A stretch of DNA of 64,000 nt from JBGQAS01 sp963699305 (GCA_963699305.1 OY969431.1:558001-622000); one strand, 5' to 3'; counted from the first letter of the stretch, positions 53,941 through 62,934 are shown. The notes: generated from the letters alone by a model not told the origin. Made by a program: numbers and translations.

Positions 53941-55190
53941 TTAAAACAGCTTAGGACCAGTGGTTTTTTTGACTTCAACAGGTTCATCCATTTCCTTGCA
54001 TTTTTGTGATATGAGTTCGGCTAGGGAAATGATACTTTTACTTATCGGCATACTTTTGTTATCAATCATGAATGGCACGCCGCGATTTACCGCCAAAGTG
54101 GGGGTTCGATCATCAAAAGGAATCGATGCTACTATCGGCTGTTTCAGGCTTTCTCCAATTCTTTCCGGAGTAATTGGAATACGTTTATCCATTTTATTCA
54201 TGACAAAAAGAATTCGATCTCTGGTGATGGAAGCAGCATCCGCAACTGCTAGGAACTGATGACTGTTTTTCAACGCGGGGATTTCCTGGGTTGTGATGAG
54301 GACAACTAAATCCGAATATTCAAGACCTGCCTGGATAATATCTGTAAGGAATGGAGTCGTGTCAATCACGACATAAGTGAAGAGACGACGGAAATATTGG
54401 ATTAACTTCCCGAATTGCTCCCCGTCACTTGCGATCCCAATTCCGGGCGTGGAGGAGACGCTAGAATGCTAAGTCCAGACACTTGATGAACCACCAATAC
54501 TTCCTGTACTGTTTCAGGGTCGAGTTCATCTACAAGCGGGGTAAGATCAACGATGCTATTTTTCCCCTGTTCGTTCATAAAAACGGCGACGTCTCCATAT
54601 TGGAGGTTACCATCAATAAGGACTGTACGAGTCTGGGGTGTCTGTAACGCTAACGCCAAATTAGTTGCTATTGTTGTCGTTCCTGTGCCACCCTTGGGGC
54701 TATATACAAGGATGATCTTTCCATTGCCAGCGAAACCAGGAGTAGTGGCTCCACCACCCATCGCTCCCGTGGTGGGCAATGCTTGAGAAAGCTTTGCCTT
54801 TTCTTCTTGTGCCATAGCGCCTGCTCTTCTGATGGCACCAGTTAGTTCATCAATCATGGGAGGCTTGGATAAGAAATCTCTTGCACCAGCCAGCATAGCC
54901 CGTCGCATGTAATTCTGATCACTTTGAACAGAAAGGATCACCACTTGAGCAAAAGTGACTTTTTTCCGGATAATTTCAGTGGCAGTGATACCATCCATAT
55001 CCGGCATATTGATGTCCATGATGATGACATCCGGTTTCAATTGTTGGGTGAGATCGATGGCTTCCTTGGCAGAACGAGCAACCCCGATCACCTCGATATT
55101 TTGATCGAACTGAACCATCCGTTTAATATTTTCACGGGTGTCAGCGATGTCATCTACAATAAGTACTCGAATTTTCTCTTGCCCCGGCAT
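53941..55190 (-). pseudogene. cpaE: CpaE/TadZ-like: receiver domain plus ParA-type ATPase, one frameshift
   Basis: Two frames (54402-55190 and 53941-54369) join at the C-run 54420-54423, where one more G (on this strand) gives QVTGEQFGKLIQYFRRLF. The product is about 416 residues. The N-terminal receiver domain has acidic VLIVDDIAD, the phospho-acceptor Asp in VIIMDINMPDMDG and Lys in LSKPP. A Gly-rich linker leads to a MinD/ParA ATPase with deviant Walker A YSPKGGTGTTTIATNLA, VLIDGNLQYGDVAVFM and YVVIDTTP. CpaE/TadZ positions the pilus machine in the cell. AAAGGAG Shine-Dalgarno at the start. Confidence 0.88.
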
Positions 55191-55219
55191 CTAATCTCCT
55201 TTGTTAGATATGTCCTTTT

Positions 55220-56290
55220 TTACCTGGCTGCTAACGATTCAAGATATAAATCTCTTGAAGATGGATATATTCCATACGGTAATTGAGCAGGAAGCTGTAT
55301 GCTCTTTTGATCCATCACGAATTGAAGCGTAACGGATTGTGTAGTGATTGTTTGTAAATCTCCAGCACTCCGTAAAGCCAAGGTGAGAGATATACCCATT
55401 TGTTGTAAATAGGTCAGTGTCACTGCATCCTGAGGACTAACAATCAGCGTGACATGATCTGGATATGAATTTGAAGAAGAGATTGGTTCTACAGTGGTTG
55501 TCGTAGTACCTTCATCCGCCGGGAGAGTTGTACCTTCCAAAGGAGCTTGACCAAGAAGCAGAATCGCAGAATCCTGGAGTACAGTTTGGCAAACAACCCT
55601 CGGTCGTTGTGATTCAGATGGAACAAGGTAAACCGCTTGATTTAGATTGGGATCTATGGCTACTCTTCCTTCTTTTGAAGCATCACCTATTGTGGCGATA
55701 TCAATGGATGCTGTTGACGGTCCGCCATCTGCTGGAGGACCTGGAAGAGTTACTACAGCAGTCCAATTTGGTAATAAAGACTGAAATTCCTGATCAAAAT
55801 CCGCCAGGCTGAAACAACCAATTATCATGACGTGATCGCCTACCTGCGGTGCAAATGAAACGGAGTTTTCAAAGTCGAGTGGGATGGAATAAGCAGTCAT
55901 CCCGGCAGGAATCAAGAATGAGTACATTGAACCAGTGGGAACATCGACAACCATACTTTGAGTTAATGGAACTCGGGCATCGAGGTTGTAACGCGCACGT
56001 TTTCCTAAAACTTCAGTGACATCTGAAAAGAAAGTTCCTTCAACCAATTCTGAGCGTGGGTAAGGGATCATGGTCACCACATCCTGCGTTATGGAAGTCC
56101 CCATCGAAATCGATTGCGTCGTGATGACAATATTAATCATTTCCGAAATGGGAATAGGTGTAGGTTCTGTTGAAGTAGTCGTAGCTGGTTTATTTCGCGA
56201 TACTAATATGAAAATCAGCGCAAATGCAGCAATCACAATTAAAACTATATAAATAATTATCCTACTAGATTTTTTGCCACCCGCAGCCAT
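55220..56290 (-). CDS. cpaB: Flp pilus assembly protein CpaB/RcpC
   Basis: A 356-residue protein with one N-terminal membrane helix (IIIYIVLIVIAAFALIFILV) and a short Thr/Pro linker. The SAF domain (VITTQSISMGTSITQDVVTMIPYP) continues into ARYNLDARVPLTQSMV and AYSIPLDFENSVSFAPQVGDHVMII. CpaB helps hold the Flp pilus assembly in the envelope. A strong AAGGAGGT ribosome site precedes the ATG; it is the first gene of the tad operon, reading cpaB-cpaE-cpaF-tadB-tadC. No Flp pilin, prepilin peptidase or secretin is present in the window; a secretin is not expected in a monoderm. Confidence 0.87.
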   Translation of the reverse strand: MAAGGKKSSRIIIYIVLIVIAAFALIFILVSRNKPATTTSTEPTPIPISEMINIVITTQSISMGTSITQDVVTMIPYPRSELVEGTFFSDVTEVLGKRARYNLDARVPLTQSMVVDVPTGSMYSFLIPAGMTAYSIPLDFENSVSFAPQVGDHVMIIGCFSLADFDQEFQSLLPNWTAVVTLPGPPADGGPSTASIDIATIGDASKEGRVAIDPNLNQAVYLVPSESQRPRVVCQTVLQDSAILLLGQAPLEGTTLPADEGTTTTTVEPISSSNSYPDHVTLIVSPQDAVTLTYLQQMGISLTLALRSAGDLQTITTQSVTLQFVMDQKSIQLPAQLPYGIYPSSRDLYLESLAAR

Positions 56291-56692
56291 GTTGACCTCC
56301 TTAAAATGAATCCAGAATTCAACTGTTTAATTATACGTCAATTATTAATACCCAATTCCATCTCACCTTTTTCACTGCATGTTCCATACCAACTTGAGCA
56401 ATTTGTGATAATAACGATTTTCGACAAATCTAGTTAGATTCCCCATATGGAATAATTAAGGCTGATTCCATTAATAGCGAAATACTATTTAACCTGGTAC
56501 ATGATTTGAAGTTAAAAAATTATTCTATTGATAATCCTATTACAGATTATATTAATTGTTCGCTTAATTGCAAGTGAATGAATTTACAGAAACCTTACTT
56601 TTCAGGAATCGTATATAGGTATAGCGAATTGTAAAGGTTTTGGATTAAAGCTATAATAAAATCTGAAACAATTGGAAATTTGAGGAGGTCAC
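56291..56692. other. AT-rich divergent intergenic region (402 bases)
   Basis: It lies between divergent cpaB and the helical-protein gene. It contains the promoter at 56629-56657 and presumably that of the tad operon on the other strand, for which I see only AT-rich candidates such as TATAAT-like boxes around 56320-56345. No open frame of note and no RNA structure recognised. Confidence 0.5.
56629..56657 (+). promoter_or_regulatory. Sigma70-type promoter for the helical-protein/SPFH operon
   Basis: TTGTAA (56629-56634) and TATAAT (56652-56657) are separated by exactly 17 bases. The transcript would start near 56664, leaving a 29-base leader with a GAGGAGG ribosome site before the ATG at 56693. 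Confidence 0.8.
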
Positions 56693-57277
56693 ATGAACGA
56701 CTTATTTGAAAAAGTTGTTGGACAGCAGGACATTTTTAAGAAACTAGGAAGCAAGATACCTGGTTTCAAGGGATATATTGAGCGCCAACATCGCCGCTCG
56801 GCTGATAAACTCTTGCGCGAAAAACTTGCCAATGGTTTTGAAGCCCAATGGCAGAGGATATCATCTGTTCAGCGTGATTTAGTAAATCAAGGTGGGTTGG
56901 AATTTGTTGATGATATGGAGAATGGAGCCATTAAAATTCGTCAATTTATTGATCGGATTCGCACAGCTTCATATGGTTATGCAGGATTGTTTGACGCAAT
57001 TAAGGTAAATGAAGAAGAATTAGCCCAAGTTTATCAATATGACCTAGCTTTGGTTTATTCGATAGATGAAATAGGCCGGGCAATTGATAATATTGAAGCT
57101 TCCATCGGAACGGATGGATTGCCTGCCGCGATAAGGAATCTTGTAAGTTTGAGTCAAAGTTGTGTTGATGCTTTTAATAAACGATCCGAGGTTATCCTGG
57201 AAAGTTACCAGGATCCTACAGCTGCTGCATTAACTCCGCCTGCGTTGCCGACCGATCAGATTCCACCAGTACAATAA
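56693..57277 (+). CDS. Uncharacterised helical protein paired with the SPFH gene
   Basis: A 194-residue, almost entirely alpha-helical protein without signal peptide or membrane helix. It has a basic N-terminal third (YIERQHRRSADKLLREKLANGF) and long amphipathic helices (DLVNQGGLEFVDDMENGAIKIRQFIDRI; NLVSLSQSCVDAFNKRSEVILES). The last 20 residues are Pro/Ala-rich. I recognise no named domain. It is the promoter-proximal gene with a very strong ribosome site (GAGGAGG), 23 bases before the SPFH gene. By position it resembles the PspA-like member of B. subtilis ydjF-ydjI-type membrane-stress operons, but sequence similarity to PspA is not evident to me. Confidence 0.7.
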   Translation: MNDLFEKVVGQQDIFKKLGSKIPGFKGYIERQHRRSADKLLREKLANGFEAQWQRISSVQRDLVNQGGLEFVDDMENGAIKIRQFIDRIRTASYGYAGLFDAIKVNEEELAQVYQYDLALVYSIDEIGRAIDNIEASIGTDGLPAAIRNLVSLSQSCVDAFNKRSEVILESYQDPTAAALTPPALPTDQIPPVQ

Positions 57278-57300
57278 TGAGTTGAAAGGGAGTAATAACT

Positions 57301-58347
57301 ATGGCTAGAATTTTTGATGTTGTTGAATATCCAAGTGAGATGCCGGATGAAATCGTACACCGTTTCCCCGAAGTTGGTGTAGCGGATCTACGATTGGGTT
57401 CTCAAGTGATCGTCAGAGAATCACAAAAGGCAGTTTTCTTCCGTGACGGACATGCGCTCGATAGCTTTGGACCTGGACGGCATACCATCGTCACAGCCAA
57501 CATCCCATTGTTAATTGATTTCGTTGGAAAAGCATTCAATAATCGGACACCTTTCACAGCAGAAATCTACTTTGTGTCCATGAAAGAATTCGCTGACCTC
57601 AAATGGGGTACTCCTCAGCCTATCATCGTCAAGAACCCCGGGATGGGATTAGGTGTGGCCTTAATGCAGGGCTTTGGCAGTTATAGTATCCAGGTAAATG
57701 ATCCACAGCAATTTGTAACCCAAATTGTTGGTGCTCAAGGCATTTACCGCATGAGCGACATAGAAAACCGTTTAAGGACGATGTTGCTTTCCAAGCTGCA
57801 GGACATCCTTGGTGAGACTGCAGCAAAGAAGAGCGTCGTCGAACTGATTGGTTTGACCGAAGAATTAGGTGCAGGTGTCCGAGCGAAAACCCAGGATGAT
57901 TTCAAAGCTATTGGATTAACCCTCAAAACATTCTATATAGGCAACCTGAAACCTTCGGAGAAATCAGCAGAGGAACTACGGGCAATGGGTATGTTGGACA
58001 TGAATGTGTATACCCAGCTACAAGCAGCTGATGCCATGCGAGAAGCAGCACAGAACCCTTCTGGTGGTGCAGGATTAACCGCAGGAATCGGCGCAGGAAT
58101 GGGTATCGGTAATGTTCTAAGTCAATCCTTACAGGGGATAAACAACCAGGGACAAAAAGGTGGAACAACAGGCCCTGATGTAGCGAATATCCCCGCGGTG
58201 ATGACACCTGCGGAAGCTGCTGGAGTCCTCAAGGTATCAGAAGAGGATGTGGTTGCAGCGATCACTGGTGGGCAATTGAAAGCAAAAAAAATTGGGAATG
58301 CATATCGAATAAGCAAAGAAGCTCTTGAAACCTTCTTAAAGGGATAA
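57301..58347 (+). CDS. SPFH-domain (YdjI/virion-core-like) protein with C-terminal excisionase-type HTH
   Basis: 348 residues. Residues 1 to about 225 form an SPFH/band-7-like domain of the YdjI type: IVRESQKAVFFRDGHALDSFGPGRHTI, FTAEIYFVSMKEF and GSYSIQVNDPQQFVTQIVG. A Gly/Asn-rich linker (about 250-298) follows, then a HTH_17/MerR-excisionase-like module at 300-348: MTPAEAAGVLKVSEEDVVAAI, GQLKAKKIGNAYRISKEAL. Known YdjI relatives usually end in a zinc ribbon, so the HTH is unusual. The module is widely used for DNA recognition, and in some proteins for protein contacts. Co-transcribed with the helical protein. Role in membrane organisation or stress is inferred from the family. Confidence 0.82.
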   Translation: MARIFDVVEYPSEMPDEIVHRFPEVGVADLRLGSQVIVRESQKAVFFRDGHALDSFGPGRHTIVTANIPLLIDFVGKAFNNRTPFTAEIYFVSMKEFADLKWGTPQPIIVKNPGMGLGVALMQGFGSYSIQVNDPQQFVTQIVGAQGIYRMSDIENRLRTMLLSKLQDILGETAAKKSVVELIGLTEELGAGVRAKTQDDFKAIGLTLKTFYIGNLKPSEKSAEELRAMGMLDMNVYTQLQAADAMREAAQNPSGGAGLTAGIGAGMGIGNVLSQSLQGINNQGQKGGTTGPDVANIPAVMTPAEAAGVLKVSEEDVVAAITGGQLKAKKIGNAYRISKEALETFLKG

Positions 58348-58363
58348 GTCTTCACTCTTGTTG

Positions 58364-58400
58364 ATAGACAGCCAGGCTTAAGCCAGGCTGTCTATTTTTT
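58364..58400 (+). terminator. Terminator after the SPFH gene
   Basis: Stem ATAGACAGCC / GGCTGTCTAT with an inner self-complementary GGCTTAAGCC segment in the loop, followed by a T6 run. Confidence 0.9.
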
Positions 58401-58446
58401 ACACATGGTATAATTTTTTCAGATCAAATCGATTGATGGTTTTTCG

Positions 58447-59589
58447 ATGAAATTACACGAATATCAGTCCAAACAAATTTTCTCAAGATTCGGGATACCA
58501 ATTCCACGGGGGAAAGTTACAAATGTAGCAAGTGAGGTTAAGCAGATTTCAGAAGAACTCGGGGGGAGAGTTGTTATTAAATCCCAGGTGTTGGTAGGGG
58601 GTAGGGGAAAAGCAGGTGGAATACGACTTGCAAAAAATGCGGAAGAAGCTGAAAATCTTGCCACGTTGATCCTTTCCATGGAGATCAAAGGTCTGCCTGT
58701 CCGAAAAGTGTTAGTTGATGAGGCGGTCTCAATTTCCCGTGAAATTTATCTGGCAATAACAAATGACCGCGATCAACGAAAACCAATATTTATTACTTCT
58801 GCTGCTGGTGGAATGGACATAGAGGAAGTTGCCAACACTTCTCCTGAAAAAATCATAAAACTGGACGTTGAGCCTTTACTTGGCTTAAGAGATTTTCAAG
58901 CACGAGATCTGGCTATTGCCATTGATCTCCCAAGAGAGTTTTGGAAAAGTTTTATTGGAATAGCTCAAAGTTTGTGGCGTGTATACAATGAATGCGATGC
59001 GTCACTGGTGGAGATAAACCCATTGGTGATCACATCTGATCAACGGATGCTGGCGTTGGATGGGAAAATGGTGCTTGATGATAATGCTCTATATCGACAT
59101 CCTGATCTAACTGAAATGCGAGATTTGGATGCTGAAGCAAAAGAGGAGATTGAAGCTCGAAAATACGGTTTATCCTTCATCAAGCTGGATGGTCAAATTG
59201 GATGTTTGGTCAATGGCGCTGGCTTAGCAATGGCAACAATGGATATCATCCATCATTTTGGGGGTTCACCTGCGAATTTTCTTGATATCGGAGGAGGAGC
59301 CAGCTCTGAAAAAGTAGCAGCAGCCATGCGTATTATTCTTACGGACGCGAATGTTAAAGTTGTATTGGTAAACATTTTCGGTGGAATCACCCGTTGTGAT
59401 GAAGTCGCACAAGGTATCGTCGGTGCGATCGGTGAAGTACAACCCAAAGTTCCATTTATTGTCCGGTTAGTTGGGACGAATGCAACTGAAGGGTTGAAGC
59501 TTCTAAAAGGTGCACATGTGGATACTTGTGAATCCTTGGTCGAAGCTGCCCAGAAAGCCGTTTCTGTGATTAAAGGAATCAAGAAATGA
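58447..59589 (+). CDS. sucC: Succinyl-CoA ligase [ADP-forming] beta subunit
   Basis: A 380-residue ATP-grasp subunit that couples succinyl-CoA to succinate with ATP formation in the TCA cycle. MKLHEYQSKQIFSRFGIPIPRG, VVIKSQVLVGGRGKAGG, VEINPLVIT, GCLVNGAGLAMATMDII, ANFLDIGGGASSEKV and VNIFGGITRCDEVAQGI are family signatures. It has a TATAAT at 58409-58414 upstream but no evident Shine-Dalgarno. It overlaps sucD by four bases (ATGA). Confidence 0.96.
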   Translation: MKLHEYQSKQIFSRFGIPIPRGKVTNVASEVKQISEELGGRVVIKSQVLVGGRGKAGGIRLAKNAEEAENLATLILSMEIKGLPVRKVLVDEAVSISREIYLAITNDRDQRKPIFITSAAGGMDIEEVANTSPEKIIKLDVEPLLGLRDFQARDLAIAIDLPREFWKSFIGIAQSLWRVYNECDASLVEINPLVITSDQRMLALDGKMVLDDNALYRHPDLTEMRDLDAEAKEEIEARKYGLSFIKLDGQIGCLVNGAGLAMATMDIIHHFGGSPANFLDIGGGASSEKVAAAMRIILTDANVKVVLVNIFGGITRCDEVAQGIVGAIGEVQPKVPFIVRLVGTNATEGLKLLKGAHVDTCESLVEAAQKAVSVIKGIKK

Positions 59590-60449
59590 GCATTCTCGCA
59601 AATAAGAGTTCGAAAGTGATTATTCAGGGTATTACTGGGCACGAAGGTCTATTTCACACAAACCTCATGATGGAATATGGCACTAATGTTGTTGGTGGTG
59701 TTACCCCTGGGAAAGGGGGCGACTGGGTACTTAACGGAAAAGTGCCGGTATTTGATTCTGTCAAAGTTGCTATGGAATTAACCGGAGCGGATACTTCAGT
59801 GATATTTGTACCTGCCAGATATGCCCCTGATGCGATTTTCGAAGCGGTAAATGCAGAAGTTCCTTTAATCGTGTGTATAACCGAAGGAATTCCAATCCAG
59901 GATATGCTAAAAGTACGCTCTTTCTTGGATGATAAAAAATCTCGCCTTATCGGTCCAAATTGCCCGGGAATATTGACACCTGGAGAGGCGAAGATAGGAA
60001 TCATCCCAGGAAATATCGCCATATCAGGTAACATTGGCGTTGTTTCACGTTCTGGCACCCTAACTTATGAAGTCCTTTATGCTTTGAAAGAAAAGGACAA
60101 AGGAGTTAGTACGTGTATTGGGATAGGTGGTGATCCGATTAATGGGACGAGTTTTCTTGAAATTCTGAGGTTATTTGAAAACGATCCCCACACCGATCAA
60201 GTGGTATTAATTGGTGAAATCGGGGGAGCAGATGAAGAACATGCTGCGGAATTTATTTCCAATCAGATGACAAAACGAGTGGTTGCTTTCATCGCAGGGC
60301 AAACCGCACCTCCGGGTAAACGCATGGGACACGCGGGGGCAATCATAGAAGGAAACGTAGGTACTGCGGAAACAAAAATAAAAGCGCTGGAATCTGCCGG
60401 AGTTCGAATTGCAAATTTTCCGGAAGAAATCCCAGCACTTCTGAGTTAA
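59586..60449 (+). CDS. sucD: Succinyl-CoA ligase alpha subunit
   Basis: A 287-residue CoA-binding subunit. VIIQGITGHEGLFHTNLMMEYGTNVVGGVTPGKGG is the Rossmann CoA site. LIGPNCPGILTPGEAKIGIIP and SRSGTLTYE precede the phosphorylated His249 in KRMGHAGAII. It forms the heterodimer with SucC; the genes overlap in ATGA. Followed by a bidirectional terminator. Confidence 0.96.
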   Translation: MSILANKSSKVIIQGITGHEGLFHTNLMMEYGTNVVGGVTPGKGGDWVLNGKVPVFDSVKVAMELTGADTSVIFVPARYAPDAIFEAVNAEVPLIVCITEGIPIQDMLKVRSFLDDKKSRLIGPNCPGILTPGEAKIGIIPGNIAISGNIGVVSRSGTLTYEVLYALKEKDKGVSTCIGIGGDPINGTSFLEILRLFENDPHTDQVVLIGEIGGADEEHAAEFISNQMTKRVVAFIAGQTAPPGKRMGHAGAIIEGNVGTAETKIKALESAGVRIANFPEEIPALLS

Positions 60450-60451
60450 TT

Positions 60452-60484
60452 AAAAGAGCCATTGATGGAAATGGCTCTTTTTTA
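60452..60484. terminator. Bidirectional terminator between sucD and acpP
   Basis: Twelve-base stem AAAAGAGCCATT / AATGGCTCTTTT with loop GATGGA, followed by more T residues. It serves both convergent genes. Confidence 0.9.
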
Positions 60485-60487
60485 TTC

Positions 60488-60721
60488 TTACTTCTTATGA
60501 GTGTCGACGTACTTTACGGCGTCATCAACCGATTTAATATTACGTGCATCCTCGTCAGAAATTGTGATATTAAATTTTTCGCAAAAACCATCAATCAGGA
60601 AAAATTGATCCATCGAATCGGCTTTCAAGTCCTCGATGAATTTTGTATCCGGCTTAATGCCTTTTGTGTCTATCTTCATCACATCAGCGATCACTGTTTT
60701 CACATCGTCCAGAGTGCTCAT
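60488..60721 (-). CDS. acpP: Acyl carrier protein
   Basis: A 77-residue acidic protein. The phosphopantetheine attachment Ser36 is in DLKADSMDQF (normally DSLD). The C-terminus IKSVDDAVKYVDTHKK is typical. It carries growing acyl chains in fatty-acid synthesis. The start at 60721 follows a GGAGG ribosome site; a longer frame to 60997 adds a hydrophobic, unrelated stretch overlapping fni and is rejected. No fab genes are adjacent. Confidence 0.92.
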   Translation of the reverse strand: MSTLDDVKTVIADVMKIDTKGIKPDTKFIEDLKADSMDQFFLIDGFCEKFNITISDEDARNIKSVDDAVKYVDTHKK

Positions 60722-60866
60722 GTAGAAACCTCCATTGTTAATTAATAATTGATATTGTAATGTGCATAATAATTCTGTCAAGTATGAATCATATGATTCT
60801 TGACTCACATTATTAAAACTCCATTTGAATATAAAAGATACGAAAAAATACAAGAGTGAATTTTGG

Positions 60867-60872
60867 TATACT
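60867..60872 (+). promoter_or_regulatory. Putative -10 box (TATACT) close to the fni start
   Basis: TATACT ends 12 bases before the fni ATG at 60885, leaving room for a leader of only about five bases. The upstream sequence has no good -35. Confidence 0.35.
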
Positions 60873-60884
60873 AGCAGAAGAATT

Positions 60885-61919
60885 ATGAGCACAAATAAAA
60901 AAGTAATAACTGGGCGGAAAGCTGACCATCTCCGAATATGCCTTACAGAAGATGTTCGTTCGGGAATGACGAATGGATTGGAAAAATATCGTTTCACCCA
61001 CCAAGCCTTGCCAGAAATGGATTTTCAGGAAATTTCTACAGAAGTCTCTTTCCTGGACAAGCGGGTGAATTTACCCATTCTCATTTCTTCCATAACGGGT
61101 GGCACAAAACAAGCTGGGCAGATAAATATCAATCTCGCCAAAGCAGCAGAACAGCATCATATTTGCCTTGCCCTGGGATCACTCCGTGCCGCAGTCGAAA
61201 ATCCCAAAAGTGCTGGTACATACAAAATTCGTAAAGTAGCTCCAACCACCGTTGTATACGCAAATTTAGGAGCAGTACAGCTTAATTATGGCTTTGGTAT
61301 CGAAGAATGTAAAAAAATCGTTGAGCTGGTTCAGGCTGATGGGTTGGTTTTGCACCTGAATCCTCTACAAGAGGTACTTCAACCGGAAGGGGATAATAAT
61401 TTTTCAGGTTTATTGAAAAAGATTGAATTGATCTGTAATTCCATTCAGGTTCCAGTCATTGTTAAGGAAGTTGGGTGGGGGATTTCGAAAGAGATTGCAA
61501 AGCTACTGTATTTAGCTGGTGTCAAAGCTATTGATGTTGCAGGAGCTGGCGGCACATCATGGTCGCAAGTGGAAATGTTTAGAGCACGTCATACGGTGTA
61601 TTCCGAAGCTGCAAAAGCTTTCAGAGATTGGGGATTAACGACCGCAGAATCGATTATTCAAACAAGGTCTATTTCGAAGAAGCTCCGCATTATTGCATCC
61701 GGGGGAATACGCAATGGTGTTGAAATTGCAAAATGTATCGCGCTGGGTGCAGATTTGGTCGGCTTGGCGAAACCTTTCCTTGGACCAGCAATGATCTCTT
61801 CTGAAGAAGTTGCAAAAACCATCGACGTGCTTGCATTGCAATTTCGTGCCGCCATGTTTGTTGCCGGGAAATATAATATTGCTCAATTGGCGAAAACCAA
61901 GCTTTTGGAAATTCGTTAA
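60885..61919 (+). CDS. fni: Type 2 isopentenyl-diphosphate delta-isomerase (FMN)
   Basis: A 344-residue FMN- and NADPH-dependent isomerase that interconverts IPP and DMAPP. TGRKADHLRICL is the N-terminal substrate segment. LPILISSITGGTKQAGQINI, GSLRAAVE, LHLNPLQEVLQPEGD (with the catalytic Gln), PVIVKEVGWGIS, VAGAGGTSWSQVE and IIASGGIRNGVEIAKCIALGADLVGLAKPFL are characteristic. A frame from 60825 adds 20 unrelated residues. Its stop overlaps the prenyl-synthase ATG in TAATG. Type 2 enzymes usually go with a mevalonate route. Confidence 0.95.
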   Translation: MSTNKKVITGRKADHLRICLTEDVRSGMTNGLEKYRFTHQALPEMDFQEISTEVSFLDKRVNLPILISSITGGTKQAGQININLAKAAEQHHICLALGSLRAAVENPKSAGTYKIRKVAPTTVVYANLGAVQLNYGFGIEECKKIVELVQADGLVLHLNPLQEVLQPEGDNNFSGLLKKIELICNSIQVPVIVKEVGWGISKEIAKLLYLAGVKAIDVAGAGGTSWSQVEMFRARHTVYSEAAKAFRDWGLTTAESIIQTRSISKKLRIIASGGIRNGVEIAKCIALGADLVGLAKPFLGPAMISSEEVAKTIDVLALQFRAAMFVAGKYNIAQLAKTKLLEIR

Positions 61920-62920
61920 TGACCAATTTTCCAGATATTCGCAAGGATTACCTAAAAAATATAAATAGAGCGATTTTTTCTCAATTAAACATGGAATTGG
62001 GAAATTCAAGATCCATCTTAAAGGATATCCTATATTATCATTTCGACTGGCCCAAAGGATTACAAAGTGGCAAACGATTGAGACCTATTCTTCTATTAAT
62101 TTGCACTGAGTTGGGAGGCGGAAAATGGGAAACAGCCATTCCAGCAGCTGTGGCTGTGGAATTCCTTCACAATTATTCCTTGATCCATGATGATATCGAG
62201 GATAAAGGATTTACAAGGCACGGTAGACTATCGGTCTGGAAGAAATACGGTGTTCCACAGGCGATCAATTCAGGAGACGCTTTGTATGGAATAGCATTTC
62301 ATACTATGGCGCTATTTGATCATCCTTTTGCTCAACCTGTATTAAAAAAAGCCTATCAGCGTTTTTCCGAAGCTGCTATCCAATTAACTATGGGTCAGAG
62401 TCTTGATCTTTCATATTCGTCCGTAAATACCTTAACCATCCAAAAATATTGGCAAATGGTAAAAGGCAAGACTGCAGAGCTTTTCGCGCTTGCTTGCGAG
62501 TTGGGTGGATTGCTCACTGGGATGAATGCTGGGGCATGCGAATTATTGCGTCAATTTGGGCTACATATTGGTTATGCTTTTCAAATTAAGGACGATATTT
62601 TAGGGATCTGGGGTAATCCCGCCAAGACGGGAAAATCCGTCGAAAGCGATTTGTTAACGCATAAAAATACGCTTCCTACCGTATATGGACTTGTAAAAAG
62701 TCCATTGTTTAAACAATTATGGGATGTAGGAATAACACATAAAACTATTGAAAAATCCATCCAATTACTAAATGACGTACACACTCAGGAGTATTCCGAA
62801 ATGGTAGTGAAGAAAAACTCAAGTAAAGCGGTAAAGCTCCTGGAACAAATCAATGGCGACAAACGAGTAAAAATAATGCTCAATGAATTTGTCATCGAAT
62901 TAATAGACCGAGCCGCATAA
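61919..62920 (+). CDS. Polyprenyl (farnesyl/geranylgeranyl-type) diphosphate synthase
   Basis: A 333-residue trans-prenyltransferase that condenses IPP with allylic diphosphates. The first Asp-rich motif is LIHDDIED (91-95) and the second FQIKDDILGIWG. GKRLRPILLL binds the diphosphate, and GKTAELFALAC follows. Residues just before the first motif (EFLHNYSLIH) suggest a medium chain, but product length cannot be fixed from this. It is translationally coupled to fni (TAATG) and followed by folE after 14 bases. Confidence 0.93.
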   Translation: MTNFPDIRKDYLKNINRAIFSQLNMELGNSRSILKDILYYHFDWPKGLQSGKRLRPILLLICTELGGGKWETAIPAAVAVEFLHNYSLIHDDIEDKGFTRHGRLSVWKKYGVPQAINSGDALYGIAFHTMALFDHPFAQPVLKKAYQRFSEAAIQLTMGQSLDLSYSSVNTLTIQKYWQMVKGKTAELFALACELGGLLTGMNAGACELLRQFGLHIGYAFQIKDDILGIWGNPAKTGKSVESDLLTHKNTLPTVYGLVKSPLFKQLWDVGITHKTIEKSIQLLNDVHTQEYSEMVVKKNSSKAVKLLEQINGDKRVKIMLNEFVIELIDRAA

Positions 62921-62934
62921 AAGGAGAAGCAAAA

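Noticed and set aside
56291..56692. Small RNA in the cpaB-SPFH-module intergenic region
   Set aside because: No stable hairpin followed by a T-run was found there; the sequence is AT-rich and is explained by divergent promoters.
60722..60997. N-terminal extension of the acyl carrier protein frame (hydrophobic, 92 residues)
   Set aside because: It overlaps the start of fni, lacks family similarity, and a GGAGG ribosome site marks the internal ATG at 60721.
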